Source: Pseudomonadota bacterium (GTDB taxonomy: Bacteria > Pseudomonadota > Gammaproteobacteria > Acidiferrobacterales > Acidiferrobacteraceae). Taken from it: a stretch of DNA of 64,000 nucleotides. Below, in pieces: positions 57,179-64,000 of the stretch. How positions within the stretch are numbered: the first letter of the stretch is position 1; every line of letters begins with the position of its first letter. The notes beneath the pieces are model-generated. The model searched no databases. It had not been told where the DNA came from and saw only the letters and a list, made by a program, of their open reading frames with translations. The translations under genes and the position numbers were made by a program. Where the stretch lies: positions 1-64,000 of the forward strand of contig JAKAXM010000003.1 of the NCBI GenBank assembly GCA_021816625.1, given 5' to 3'.

Positions 57179-59148
57179 TCCGGGGGGGCCTTGAGCTCGC
57201 GGACGATGTCGGGATTCTCGAGGGTCGATACGTCCTCATCGATGGTCTCGTGGCGTGCGATGGCACGCAGCAGGCGCCGCATGATCTTTCCTGATCGCGT
57301 TTTGGGCAGATTGCTGGCAAATCGTATCTCCGCAGGCCGGGCGATCGGGCCGATCTTGTCGGCCACCCAGCGCCGCAAGTCGCTGCCGAGGACAGACCGG
57401 GCCGCGCTGTCCGCAAGGGCCGCCCGCGGCACGATGAAGGCGCAAATTGCCTCGCCCGTCACATCATCCGGGCGGCCGACCACGGCGGCCTCAGCCACCT
57501 GAGGGTGGGCGCCCAGGACGGACTCGATCTCCATCGTCCCCAGCCTGTGTCCGGACACCTTGAGCACGTCGTCGACCCGGCCCATTACCCAGAAGTAGCC
57601 GTCGGCATCGCGCCGCGCGCTGTCGCCACTCACGTAGTAACGGTTCTCAAAGCGGGCCCAATAGGTCTCACGGTAGCGTTCGGCGTCGCCCCATATGGTG
57701 CGCAGCATCGCGGGCCACGGCCGCTTGATGACCAGAAAGCCGCCCTCGTCAGGCGCCTTTACCGGTTCCCCGGCGGCGTCTACGACGTCGGCTGCGATGC
57801 CCGGCAGGGGCCGGGTGCAGGAGCCGGGTTTCGTGGCTGTGAGACCCGGAATAGGGGCAATCATATGGACGCCCGTCTCAGTCTGCCACCAGGTATCGAC
57901 GATAGGACACCGTTCTTGTCCTATGACACGGTAAAACCACATCCATGCCTCGGGGTTGATGGGCTCCCCGACGCTCCCCAGGAGCCGCAGCTTGTCGAGG
58001 TTGTAGGCGCGCGGGTAGTCATCACCATGCTTTTTGAGGGCCCGGATCGCCGTGGGGGCCGTGTAAAAGATCGTTACGCCATGGCGCTCGCACAGCCGCC
58101 AGAAACGGCCCGGATCCGGGATCATGGGCGCCCCCTCATACATCAGGATGGTCGCTCCGCAGGCAAGCGGCCCGTAGGCGACGTAGCTATGGCCGGTCAC
58201 CCAGCCGATATCGGCCGTGCACCAATAGACGTCATCTTCGCGGATGTCGAAGACCCAGCGCATCGTAAGGATGGTACCGAGCAGATAGCCGGCGCTGCTG
58301 TGCTGTATCCCCTTGGGGCGTCCGGTCGACCCCGATGTGTAGAGCAGATAGAGCGGGTGCTCGGCGCCGACGGCGACCGGCGGGCAGGAGTCGCTCAGAC
58401 CCGCTACGGCGTCGTGCCACCAGACGTCGCGCCCCTCCTGCCAGCTGATCTCGTTACCGGCGCGGCGTAGTACAAATACCGTCCGGACGCTCGGGCAGTC
58501 ACCGAGGACCTTGTCGCAGATTGCCTTGAGGCCTATGACACGGCCCCCCCGGTGGCCTCCATCAGCGGTTATGACAGCGACGGCCTGGGCGTCAGTGATG
58601 CGATCCTTGAGCGAATCACTCGAAAACCCCCCAAAGACGACCGAATGGATGGCGCCGATGCGGGCGCAGGCCTGCATCGCGATCACGGCCTCGGGCACCA
58701 TGGGCATATAGATGATGACGCGGTCACCCATCTTTACGCCGTGCGCCCGTAAGGCGTTGGCGAACCGGCTCACTTCCGCCAGGAGTTCCCGGTATGTAAG
58801 GACTCGCACATCACCCGGCTCGCCCTCAAAGATGATGGCCGGTTTCGCCCCCCGCTCGGCGATATGCCGGTCCAGGCAGTTGGCCGACACATTGAGGGTG
58901 CCGTCGTCAAACCAGCGGTAATGAGGTGCCCCCGACGCGTCTAGGGTCCGCGTAAAAGGGGTGAGCCATTCGAGTTCGGCGCGCGCAAGGCGGGCCCAGA
59001 AGCCCTCGTAGTCGCTCTCGGCCTCCGCGAGAAGCGCGCGATAGAGTTCGGGCGTCATGCGGCTGCCCCGACCAAAATCCTGAGGGGGCGCAAACAGACG
59101 GTTTTCCTGAAACAGGGATTCTATGGCGTCACGGGACTCGTGGGTCAT
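57175..59148 (-). CDS. acs: Acetyl-coenzyme A synthetase
   Basis: This 657-residue AMP-forming synthetase converts acetate, ATP and CoA to acetyl-CoA. Motifs are [22 protein letters not shown] (P-loop), [52 protein letters not shown], and the acetylation-regulated Lys in [18 protein letters not shown]. The acetyl-pocket Trp is expected in the TWWQTE block. Length matches the family (652 in E. coli). ATG 59148 follows AGGTGG; the TTG eight codons earlier is less likely. yheT is coupled downstream and dedA lies upstream. Confidence 0.96.
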   Translation of the reverse strand: MTHESRDAIESLFQENRLFAPPQDFGRGSRMTPELYRALLAEAESDYEGFWARLARAELEWLTPFTRTLDASGAPHYRWFDDGTLNVSANCLDRHIAERGAKPAIIFEGEPGDVRVLTYRELLAEVSRFANALRAHGVKMGDRVIIYMPMVPEAVIAMQACARIGAIHSVVFGGFSSDSLKDRITDAQAVAVITADGGHRGGRVIGLKAICDKVLGDCPSVRTVFVLRRAGNEISWQEGRDVWWHDAVAGLSDSCPPVAVGAEHPLYLLYTSGSTGRPKGIQHSSAGYLLGTILTMRWVFDIREDDVYWCTADIGWVTGHSYVAYGPLACGATILMYEGAPMIPDPGRFWRLCERHGVTIFYTAPTAIRALKKHGDDYPRAYNLDKLRLLGSVGEPINPEAWMWFYRVIGQERCPIVDTWWQTETGVHMIAPIPGLTATKPGSCTRPLPGIAADVVDAAGEPVKAPDEGGFLVIKRPWPAMLRTIWGDAERYRETYWARFENRYYVSGDSARRDADGYFWVMGRVDDVLKVSGHRLGTMEIESVLGAHPQVAEAAVVGRPDDVTGEAICAFIVPRAALADSAARSVLGSDLRRWVADKIGPIARPAEIRFASNLPKTRSGKIMRRLLRAIARHETIDEDVSTLENPDIVRELKAPPE

Positions 59149-59225
59149 GGCTGCACCACCTTTTGTTGACAAATAAAGGCCGGACCCGGGTTCTTCAGGT
59201 GCGGCCAGCTAATCGTTCCGCATTC

Positions 59226-59894
59226 CTAGCGAGGTCCGCGCGGATCTTTGGCGGGCGCTTGCCCCGTGAGCCGGCGGTCGCGGGCGCGCTCTGCGACATG
59301 GCGGCGTATGGCCACGACCGCAAGCACCGCGCCCACCACGACGATGGCCTGATCGATACGGTGCATATAGGGTCCCAGGGCCTGCCAGGCGCGGCCAAGC
59401 CGTAGACCGAGCCAGCCGAGCGCTCCGCACCAGAGGATCGAACCCGCGGTGGAGTAGGCGGCGAAGGCGGGCAGCGGCATGCGCGCGACACCGGCCGGCA
59501 GAGAGATGAAGGTGCGCAGGACGGGTAACAAGCGGCCCAGGAACACCGCAATCGGTCCATGCCGAAGAAACCACCCATGCGCGCGCTCGAGATCGCGGTG
59601 CGAGATCAAGATCCGGTTGCCATAACGGACCAGAAACGGGAGTCCCCCGTAGGCCCCGAGGGCATAGGCCGCCAAGGAGCCTGCGAGACTGCCCGCCGTT
59701 CCCGCGGCTATGATCCCAGCGAGGGTCATCGCCTTCACGGAGACAAGGTAGCCGGAGAAGGTCATGATGATCTCGGAGGGGATGGGGATACAGGCGCTTT
59801 CCGCAGCCATGAGGGCGGCGATGCCTAGATAGCCGGAATGGCGGATCGTGGCGAGGATCGCCGCGGCCAGCGCATGGATAAGGGTGTCTATCAA
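59226..59894 (-). CDS. DedA family membrane protein
   Basis: This 222-residue membrane protein has the DedA/VTT signature: SACIPIPSEIIMTFSGYLV, GTAGSLAGSLAAYALGAYGG, and the re-entrant motif FLGRLLPVLRTFISLPAGVARMPLPAFAAYSTAGSILWCGALGWLGLRLG. DedA proteins flip polyprenyl-phosphate or phospholipids and support envelope and pH homeostasis. The start is TTG 59894, 7 nt after GAGGAG. A parallel open frame at 59209-60015 is a shadow. It is probably co-transcribed with acs 77 bp downstream. Confidence 0.88.
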   Translation of the reverse strand: MIDTLIHALAAAILATIRHSGYLGIAALMAAESACIPIPSEIIMTFSGYLVSVKAMTLAGIIAAGTAGSLAGSLAAYALGAYGGLPFLVRYGNRILISHRDLERAHGWFLRHGPIAVFLGRLLPVLRTFISLPAGVARMPLPAFAAYSTAGSILWCGALGWLGLRLGRAWQALGPYMHRIDQAIVVVGAVLAVVAIRRHVAERARDRRLTGQAPAKDPRGPR

Positions 59895-60060
59895 GGCGCG
59901 CTCCTCGCGAAGGTACGGGGTCGCGGCGGGCCCACACGGGGCGCTGTCCTGCCCCCCCGGTCTGCCGTGCTCGGGGCGGTTTGGGTCCGGCGGCCCCCGC
60001 ATCGATCCCTGTCACCCGGGCGTCATTTCCACCGGGCGAGCCGCGCGGTATGGCGGCCCG

Positions 60061-60501
60061 CTAGGCCATTTGTTTTTCGCGTATCTCGTCTAAGGTCTTG
60101 CAGTCTATGCAAAGTGTCGCCGTCGGGCGCGCCTCGAGGCGCTGCACGCCGATCTCGACCCCGCAGTTTTCACAGTAGCCGTAAGCGTCCGCATCGATCT
60201 TGGCTACCGCCTCGTCGATTTTTTTTATAAGCTTGCGTTCGCGTTCACGGTTGCGTAACTCAAGCGACATGTCCGTTTCCTGGCTGGCACGGTCGTTCGG
60301 ATCCGGGTGATTGGCGGTTTCATCCTGCATGGCATGCATGGTGCGAGAGACTTCCTGTATGAGCTCCCCCTTCCAGGCCAGCAAGACCTTCCGAAAGTGT
60401 TCCCGCTGCCGGTTGTTCATGTATTCTTCGCCCTCGGCTACGGCATAGGGTTTGATCCCGTGTAGTAGAGGCTGAACTTCCTTTTTTTTGGTGACCGCCA
60501 T
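60061..60501 (-). CDS. dksA: RNA polymerase-binding transcription factor DksA
   Basis: This 146-residue factor enters the RNA polymerase secondary channel and cooperates with ppGpp. A coiled coil has Asp70 at its tip (DPNDRASQETD), followed by LELRNRERERKLIKKI and a C4 zinc finger: C110-E-N-C113...C131-I-D-C134. The C-terminus LDEIREKQMA is nearly identical to E. coli. ATG 60501 follows AGGAG; the long upstream frame is non-coding. It is divergent from the CbbY-like gene. Confidence 0.96.
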   Translation of the reverse strand: MAVTKKKEVQPLLHGIKPYAVAEGEEYMNNRQREHFRKVLLAWKGELIQEVSRTMHAMQDETANHPDPNDRASQETDMSLELRNRERERKLIKKIDEAVAKIDADAYGYCENCGVEIGVQRLEARPTATLCIDCKTLDEIREKQMA

Positions 60502-60635
60502 CACGTACTCCTGCGCTCGAGACAATGTAGGGCTTGCGAGCAAGCGCGAATCTATACCAGAAAGCGCCGGGCCATGCAAGAAAGGGTCCGACGAGCGGGT
60601 CGCGGCCGGTTGTAAACGATGAATAAGGGCGAAAA

Positions 60636-61400
60636 ATGCTGAAAGCATTGATTTTTGACGTAGATGGGACGCTTGCAGACACGGAGCGGGATGGTCACCG
60701 CGTGGCATTCAACCGGGCCTTTGCCGCCGAAGGGTTGGCCATCGCCTGGGGCGAGGCCCTGTACGGGCGCCTGTTGTCGGTGACGGGCGGTAAGGAGCGC
60801 CTCAGCTATTTTTTTACGCAGGTGCGCCCCGATCTGCGCCCGCCCGGGGATCTAGAGGCCGTCGTGCGGCGCCTGCATGCGCGCAAGACGGCCTTGTATA
60901 CGGACTTACTGAAAAGCGAGGGCGTGCCGCTACGTCCCGGCATTCGCCGCCTGCTCGTCGAGGCCCGCGCCCGTGGTCTCTTACTGGCCGTTGCCACCAC
61001 CACGACCGAAGACAATCTCCTGCCGATCTGGGAGGCCCTGGGCCCTGGGGCCCGCGCATGGTTTTCGGTGGTCGGTGCCGGTGACGTGGTGGCCGCCAAG
61101 AAGCCGGCGCCGGACATCTATGACTATGTGCTCGCGCGGCTTGGGTTGCCGGCACAGGATTGCCTGGCCTTCGAAGATTCCGAAAACGGACTACGCGCGG
61201 CGACCGGCGCCGGTCTTTGCACGATCGTGACCGTAACCGACTACACCAAAGACCAGAATTTCGATGAGGCCTTGCTGGTAGTCGATCATCTGGGTGATCC
61301 GGGTAAGCCGCTTGCGCACGTCCGCGGTGTACCGTTTACAAGACCCCAGCTGGACGTCGATGGCCTCATGCAGCTTACCCAACACTGCGGGGATCGTTAA
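60636..61400 (+). CDS. CbbY-like HAD phosphatase
   Basis: This 254-residue HAD hydrolase has motif [29 protein letters not shown], which closely resembles CbbY, motif [11 protein letters not shown], Lys and motif [16 protein letters not shown], and motif [13 protein letters not shown]. CbbY dephosphorylates xylulose-1,5-bisphosphate, an inhibitory by-product of Rubisco, so its presence suggests a Calvin cycle. No cbb genes are adjacent, and a beta-phosphoglucomutase-like role is an alternative. queD starts 5 bp downstream. Confidence 0.82.
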   Translation: MLKALIFDVDGTLADTERDGHRVAFNRAFAAEGLAIAWGEALYGRLLSVTGGKERLSYFFTQVRPDLRPPGDLEAVVRRLHARKTALYTDLLKSEGVPLRPGIRRLLVEARARGLLLAVATTTTEDNLLPIWEALGPGARAWFSVVGAGDVVAAKKPAPDIYDYVLARLGLPAQDCLAFEDSENGLRAATGAGLCTIVTVTDYTKDQNFDEALLVVDHLGDPGKPLAHVRGVPFTRPQLDVDGLMQLTQHCGDR

Positions 61401-61405
61401 TCCCC

Positions 61406-61801
61406 ATGGAGATCTTCAAGTGTTTTCGGATCGAGGCGGCGCACAGGCTGCCCTTGCTGCCCGACGGTCACAAGTGCCGGCGCCTGCATGGTCATTCCTT
61501 TCAGATCGATGTCTATGTGCGCGGACCGGTAGACGAATCGCGGGGCTTTGTCGTCGATTTTGCGGATGTGAGTGCCGCCTTCAAGCCCGTATTCGACGAC
61601 CTCGATCATCACTATTTAAATGACATCCCTGGGCTTGAGAACCCCACCAGCGAACACCTCGCCCGCTATGTCTGGGGCCGTCTGTGCGGGGTCGTACCGG
61701 GTCTATGCCGGGTCATCATCCATGAGACCTGCACGGCGGGATGCGTGTACGAGGGGCCGGCGTCAGAGCACGAAGGGCAAGAGGTCGGCCGGGGTCCTTA
61801 A
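61406..61801 (+). CDS. queD: 6-carboxytetrahydropterin synthase family protein (QueD)
   Basis: This 131-residue protein has the zinc ligands His13 (AAHRL), His28 and His30 (LHGHSF), and catalytic Cys24 ([11 protein letters not shown]). The pterin-anchoring Glu is in [10 protein letters not shown] and a second Glu in [13 protein letters not shown]. It converts dihydroneopterin triphosphate to 6-carboxytetrahydropterin for queuosine synthesis; the related PTPS reaction is possible. Its end overlaps the convergent gph by 39 bp. Confidence 0.9.
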   Translation: MEIFKCFRIEAAHRLPLLPDGHKCRRLHGHSFQIDVYVRGPVDESRGFVVDFADVSAAFKPVFDDLDHHYLNDIPGLENPTSEHLARYVWGRLCGVVPGLCRVIIHETCTAGCVYEGPASEHEGQEVGRGP

Positions 61802-62410
61802 AAGCCCCTCCGCCCCCCAGCTGCGCGCCTCGCTTTCCGTGGTGTAGCCAAAGGCCGCGGCCAGTGCCGGCATGCCGGCGGCGTGCGCGGCCTGCACATC
61901 GCCTAAGTCATCGCCCACGTAGAGGGCCCGCCCCGGCGCCGTATCGAGAAGTTCGCACGCGCGTAGCAGGGGATCGGGATGAGGCTTGCACCGCGCCACA
62001 CTGTCCCCACCGACGATGCACCGGGCGCGATCGGCGAGCCCAAGCATGGTGAGAACGCGGTGCGCCAGACGTTCGGGTTTATTCGTGACTACGCCCCAGC
62101 AAAGCCCTGCCTGCGCGAGGCGGTCGAGGACGGCGACCATGCCCGGGGTCAGTTCCGTCGCCTGACCTATGATGCGCTCGTAATGGGCGAGAAACGCAAG
62201 ACGAGCGGCTTCGTAGCCGGGCATGCCCGCCTCCATGCCAAGGCCCGTGCGCAAAAGCGCCGCGGTTCCGAGCGCAGTCGCAGCACGGACTTGTATGCGG
62301 TCGACCGGTGGTTGTCCGGCCGGCCGCAGTGCGTCCAGGGCGAGGGCCAGGTCCGGCGCGGTATCGGCGAGCGTACCGTCGAGGTCGAATAGGATCAAGT
62401 CGACCGTCAC
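61763..62410 (-). CDS. gph: Phosphoglycolate phosphatase
   Basis: This 215-residue HAD phosphatase has motif [25 protein letters not shown], motif II VVTNKP, and [14 protein letters not shown] with motif [19 protein letters not shown]. It hydrolyses 2-phosphoglycolate from DNA repair or from Rubisco oxygenase activity. The start is GTG 62410 overlapping the ubiG stop (GTGA). mtaD-ubiG-gph is a conserved operon. Confidence 0.93.
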   Translation of the reverse strand: MTVDLILFDLDGTLADTAPDLALALDALRPAGQPPVDRIQVRAATALGTAALLRTGLGMEAGMPGYEAARLAFLAHYERIIGQATELTPGMVAVLDRLAQAGLCWGVVTNKPERLAHRVLTMLGLADRARCIVGGDSVARCKPHPDPLLRACELLDTAPGRALYVGDDLGDVQAAHAAGMPALAAAFGYTTESEARSWGAEGLLRTPADLLPFVL

Positions 62411-63117
62411 GCGATCGGGCGCCGCGTGTAGGCCAGGTAGTTGACGTCCACATCCGACGCCAGGGTGTAGGACTCGATAATCGGCAAATACCGGACCCCG
62501 CGCACGGAAAACCCGTCAAGCCCCGCTTGGCGACTCCAGGCCGCCAACTCTGAGGGACGAATGAAGCGTGCATACTCGTGTGTTCCCCGGGGCAGGAGTC
62601 TAAGGACGTATTCGGCGCCCACTACTGCCATAAGCCAAGCCTTGGCGGTCCGGTTTATGGTCGAAAAGAAGACATGACCGCCCGGTTTCACAAGTTGTGC
62701 ACATGCCTTTACGATGGACAGAGGGTCGGGTACGTGCTCGAGCATTTCGAGGCAGGTGATAATATCAAAGCTCTCCGGAGCGGATCTGGCTAAGTCCTCT
62801 ACGGAGGTCTCGCGGTAGTCGATGGACAGGCCGTTTTCCGCCGCATGCAGGCGTGCGACGAGTAGGGCTTCATGGGCCAGGTCGATACCTGTGACATGTG
62901 CGCCTGCCGTGGTCATGCCCTCGGAGAGCAAGCCACCGCCGCAGCCGACGTCCAGGACCACGGCCCCGGTGAGGTTCGCGCGTTCCTGAATGAACTTGAG
63001 GCGTAGCGGATTCATGCCATGGAGCGTCTTTAAGGGGCCGCTCGGATCCCACCACTGGGCCGCGATCGCCTCGAATCGCTCCAGTTCCTTGGGATCGGCA
63101 TTGGGCGTGGCCGTCAT
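62407..63117 (-). CDS. ubiG: Ubiquinone biosynthesis O-methyltransferase UbiG
   Basis: This 236-residue SAM-dependent enzyme performs both O-methylations in ubiquinone synthesis. It begins NADPKELERFEAIAAQWWDPSGPLKTLHGMNPLRL, typical of UbiG. The SAM site is VVLDVGCGGGLLSEGM, followed by VTGIDLAHEALLVAR and DIITCLEMLEHVPDPLSIV; the C-terminus has ADVDVNYLAYTRR. ATG 63117 follows GGAGGG and overlaps the mtaD stop (ATGA). Ubiquinone is the electron acceptor for the complex I encoded here. Confidence 0.95.
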   Translation of the reverse strand: MTATPNADPKELERFEAIAAQWWDPSGPLKTLHGMNPLRLKFIQERANLTGAVVLDVGCGGGLLSEGMTTAGAHVTGIDLAHEALLVARLHAAENGLSIDYRETSVEDLARSAPESFDIITCLEMLEHVPDPLSIVKACAQLVKPGGHVFFSTINRTAKAWLMAVVGAEYVLRLLPRGTHEYARFIRPSELAAWSRQAGLDGFSVRGVRYLPIIESYTLASDVDVNYLAYTRRPIA

Positions 63118-64000
63118 GATGTCCCTCCGTGGTCGCATGACCGGATCTTATCACGCCACAGGACCGCTCGTTGGAGGATAGCCCTTTCGTCCAGGGTCAG
63201 CGGTTTTCGATTTTGCATGAGTAGCTGTCCGGCGACCCACACATGACTGACTTGGTCGCGGCTGGCCGCGTAGACGATCTGCGACAAAGGATCGTAGACG
63301 GGCTGGGTGGCGGGCTTGTTCAAGTCGACTGCGATCACGTCGGCGCATTTGCCTGTGACTAGCGATCCGATGCTATCGGCAAGCCCCAGGGCGCGGGCGC
63401 CATTCAACGTCGCCATCTCGAGTGCCACCGGCGCCGGGACCGAAGTGGGGTCGCCGCTTAGGCCTTTGGCAAGCAGGGCGGCCGTGCGCATTTCCCCGAA
63501 CATGTCGAGATCGTTGTTGCTGGCCGCACCATCGGTGCCAAGCGCGACATTGACCCCTGCTTGGAGCAAGGCCGTTACGGGACAGATGCCGGCGGCGATC
63601 TTCAGATTCGACTCAGGGCAGTGGACCACGCTTACGCCACGCTCAGCGCACAGTCCGATCTCTTCGGTCGTAAGTTGGGTCATGTGCACGGCCATGAGGT
63701 TTGAGTGCATGATCCCGAGCCGATCAAGACGGGCGATAGGTCGTATCCCGTATTGTTGCTCCGAATGCGCAATCTCGCCCGGGGTTTCGTGGATATGCAT
63801 GTGAAGCCCGATATCGAGCTCGTCAGCATGGATCCGGATGCGGGCCAATGTCTCATCCGACACGGAGTAGGGCGCGTGCGGGGCGAGCAGCGGCCGGATC
63901 AGCGGGTTATGGCGCCACTTGTCACACAGGGCTACCCCCCGGCTCAAGTATTCTTCGGGGCTTTTCGCCCAGGCCGTCGGCACATCGATCACGACCAGTC
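63114..64000 (-). CDS. mtaD: 5-methylthioadenosine/S-adenosylhomocysteine deaminase, partial (5' end outside window)
   Basis: The C-terminal two-thirds (294 residues) of an amidohydrolase with LAPHAPYSVSDETL (metal His), MHIHETPGEI, VHMTQLTTEEI, VVHCPESNLKIAAGICPV, and ALGTDGAASNNDLDMFGEM (metal Asp). This is the MtaD/TrzF type that deaminates adenosine derivatives in methylthioadenosine and SAH salvage. Full-length proteins have about 440 residues, so the missing part lies beyond the right edge. Linkage to SAM-using ubiG makes sense, since UbiG releases SAH. Confidence 0.92.
   Translation of the reverse strand, partial: LVVIDVPTAWAKSPEEYLSRGVALCDKWRHNPLIRPLLAPHAPYSVSDETLARIRIHADELDIGLHMHIHETPGEIAHSEQQYGIRPIARLDRLGIMHSNLMAVHMTQLTTEEIGLCAERGVSVVHCPESNLKIAAGICPVTALLQAGVNVALGTDGAASNNDLDMFGEMRTAALLAKGLSGDPTSVPAPVALEMATLNGARALGLADSIGSLVTGKCADVIAVDLNKPATQPVYDPLSQIVYAASRDQVSHVWVAGQLLMQNRKPLTLDERAILQRAVLWRDKIRSCDHGGTS

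Noticed and set aside
59209-60015. A 268-codon frame overlapping dedA on the same strand
   Set aside because: Shifted-frame shadow; the DedA motifs are in the 59226-59894 frame.

Overview
The window is a GC-rich, gene-dense stretch of a gammaproteobacterial chromosome. Gene order matches conserved gammaproteobacterial blocks: ssrA-smpB...ratA-rnfH-bamE-fur, recN-nadK, hrcA-grpE-dnaK-dnaJ, dapB-carA-carB-greA-rlmE-ftsH-folP-glmM-tpiA-secG-tRNA-Leu, nuoA-N, rimP-nusA-infB-rbfA-truB-rpsO-pnp, and mtaD-ubiG-gph. Two exported DsrE-like proteins, a Tat-exported high-potential iron-sulfur protein, a cytochrome c', a bacterial cytochrome b561 and a CbbY-type phosphatase suggest a chemolithoautotrophic sulfur or iron oxidiser, such as an Acidiferrobacter- or Acidithiobacillus-like organism. 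That assignment is an inference and no 16S gene is present.

Layout. 1-0.5 kb: the tail of a helix-turn-helix gene (probably accessory DNA), then tmRNA on the minus strand. 0.5-7 kb: trans-translation partner smpB, a divergent SNF-family transporter, outer-membrane assembly and iron regulation genes, then a minus-strand run of argA-like GNAT, recN and nadK. 7-12.7 kb: the chaperone cluster, with a CIRCE operator before hrcA-grpE, a near-perfect sigma-32 promoter before dnaK, and a terminator between dnaK and dnaJ; an exported DsrE-like gene follows. 12.8-25.1 kb: lysine, pyrimidine, folate and cell-wall precursor genes mixed with RNA and protein quality control, ending at secG and tRNA-Leu(GAG). 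25.4-39.7 kb: a complete 14-gene complex I operon.

39.7-45.5 kb is the least conserved part. It holds a yaeQ gene that appears to start at CTG, cytochrome c', cytochrome b561, a TonB-dependent receptor preceded by a good Pho-box-like repeat, a HiPIP with an enlarged Met-rich loop, and an EEP-family protein lacking its usual metal-binding Glu. 45.9-54.5 kb returns to core translation and RNA-turnover genes, with initiator tRNA inverted relative to rimP. 54.5-64 kb: a methyltransferase, a second exported DsrE paralogue, yheT-acs-dedA, dksA, cbbY-like and queD, and the gph-ubiG-mtaD operon running off the right edge.

No CRISPR array, intact insertion sequence, prophage or obvious defence system was seen. 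The best candidates for new biology are the regulatory and redox oddities of the 39.7-45.5 kb block, the paired exported DsrE proteins, and the leader elements before carA and rimP.
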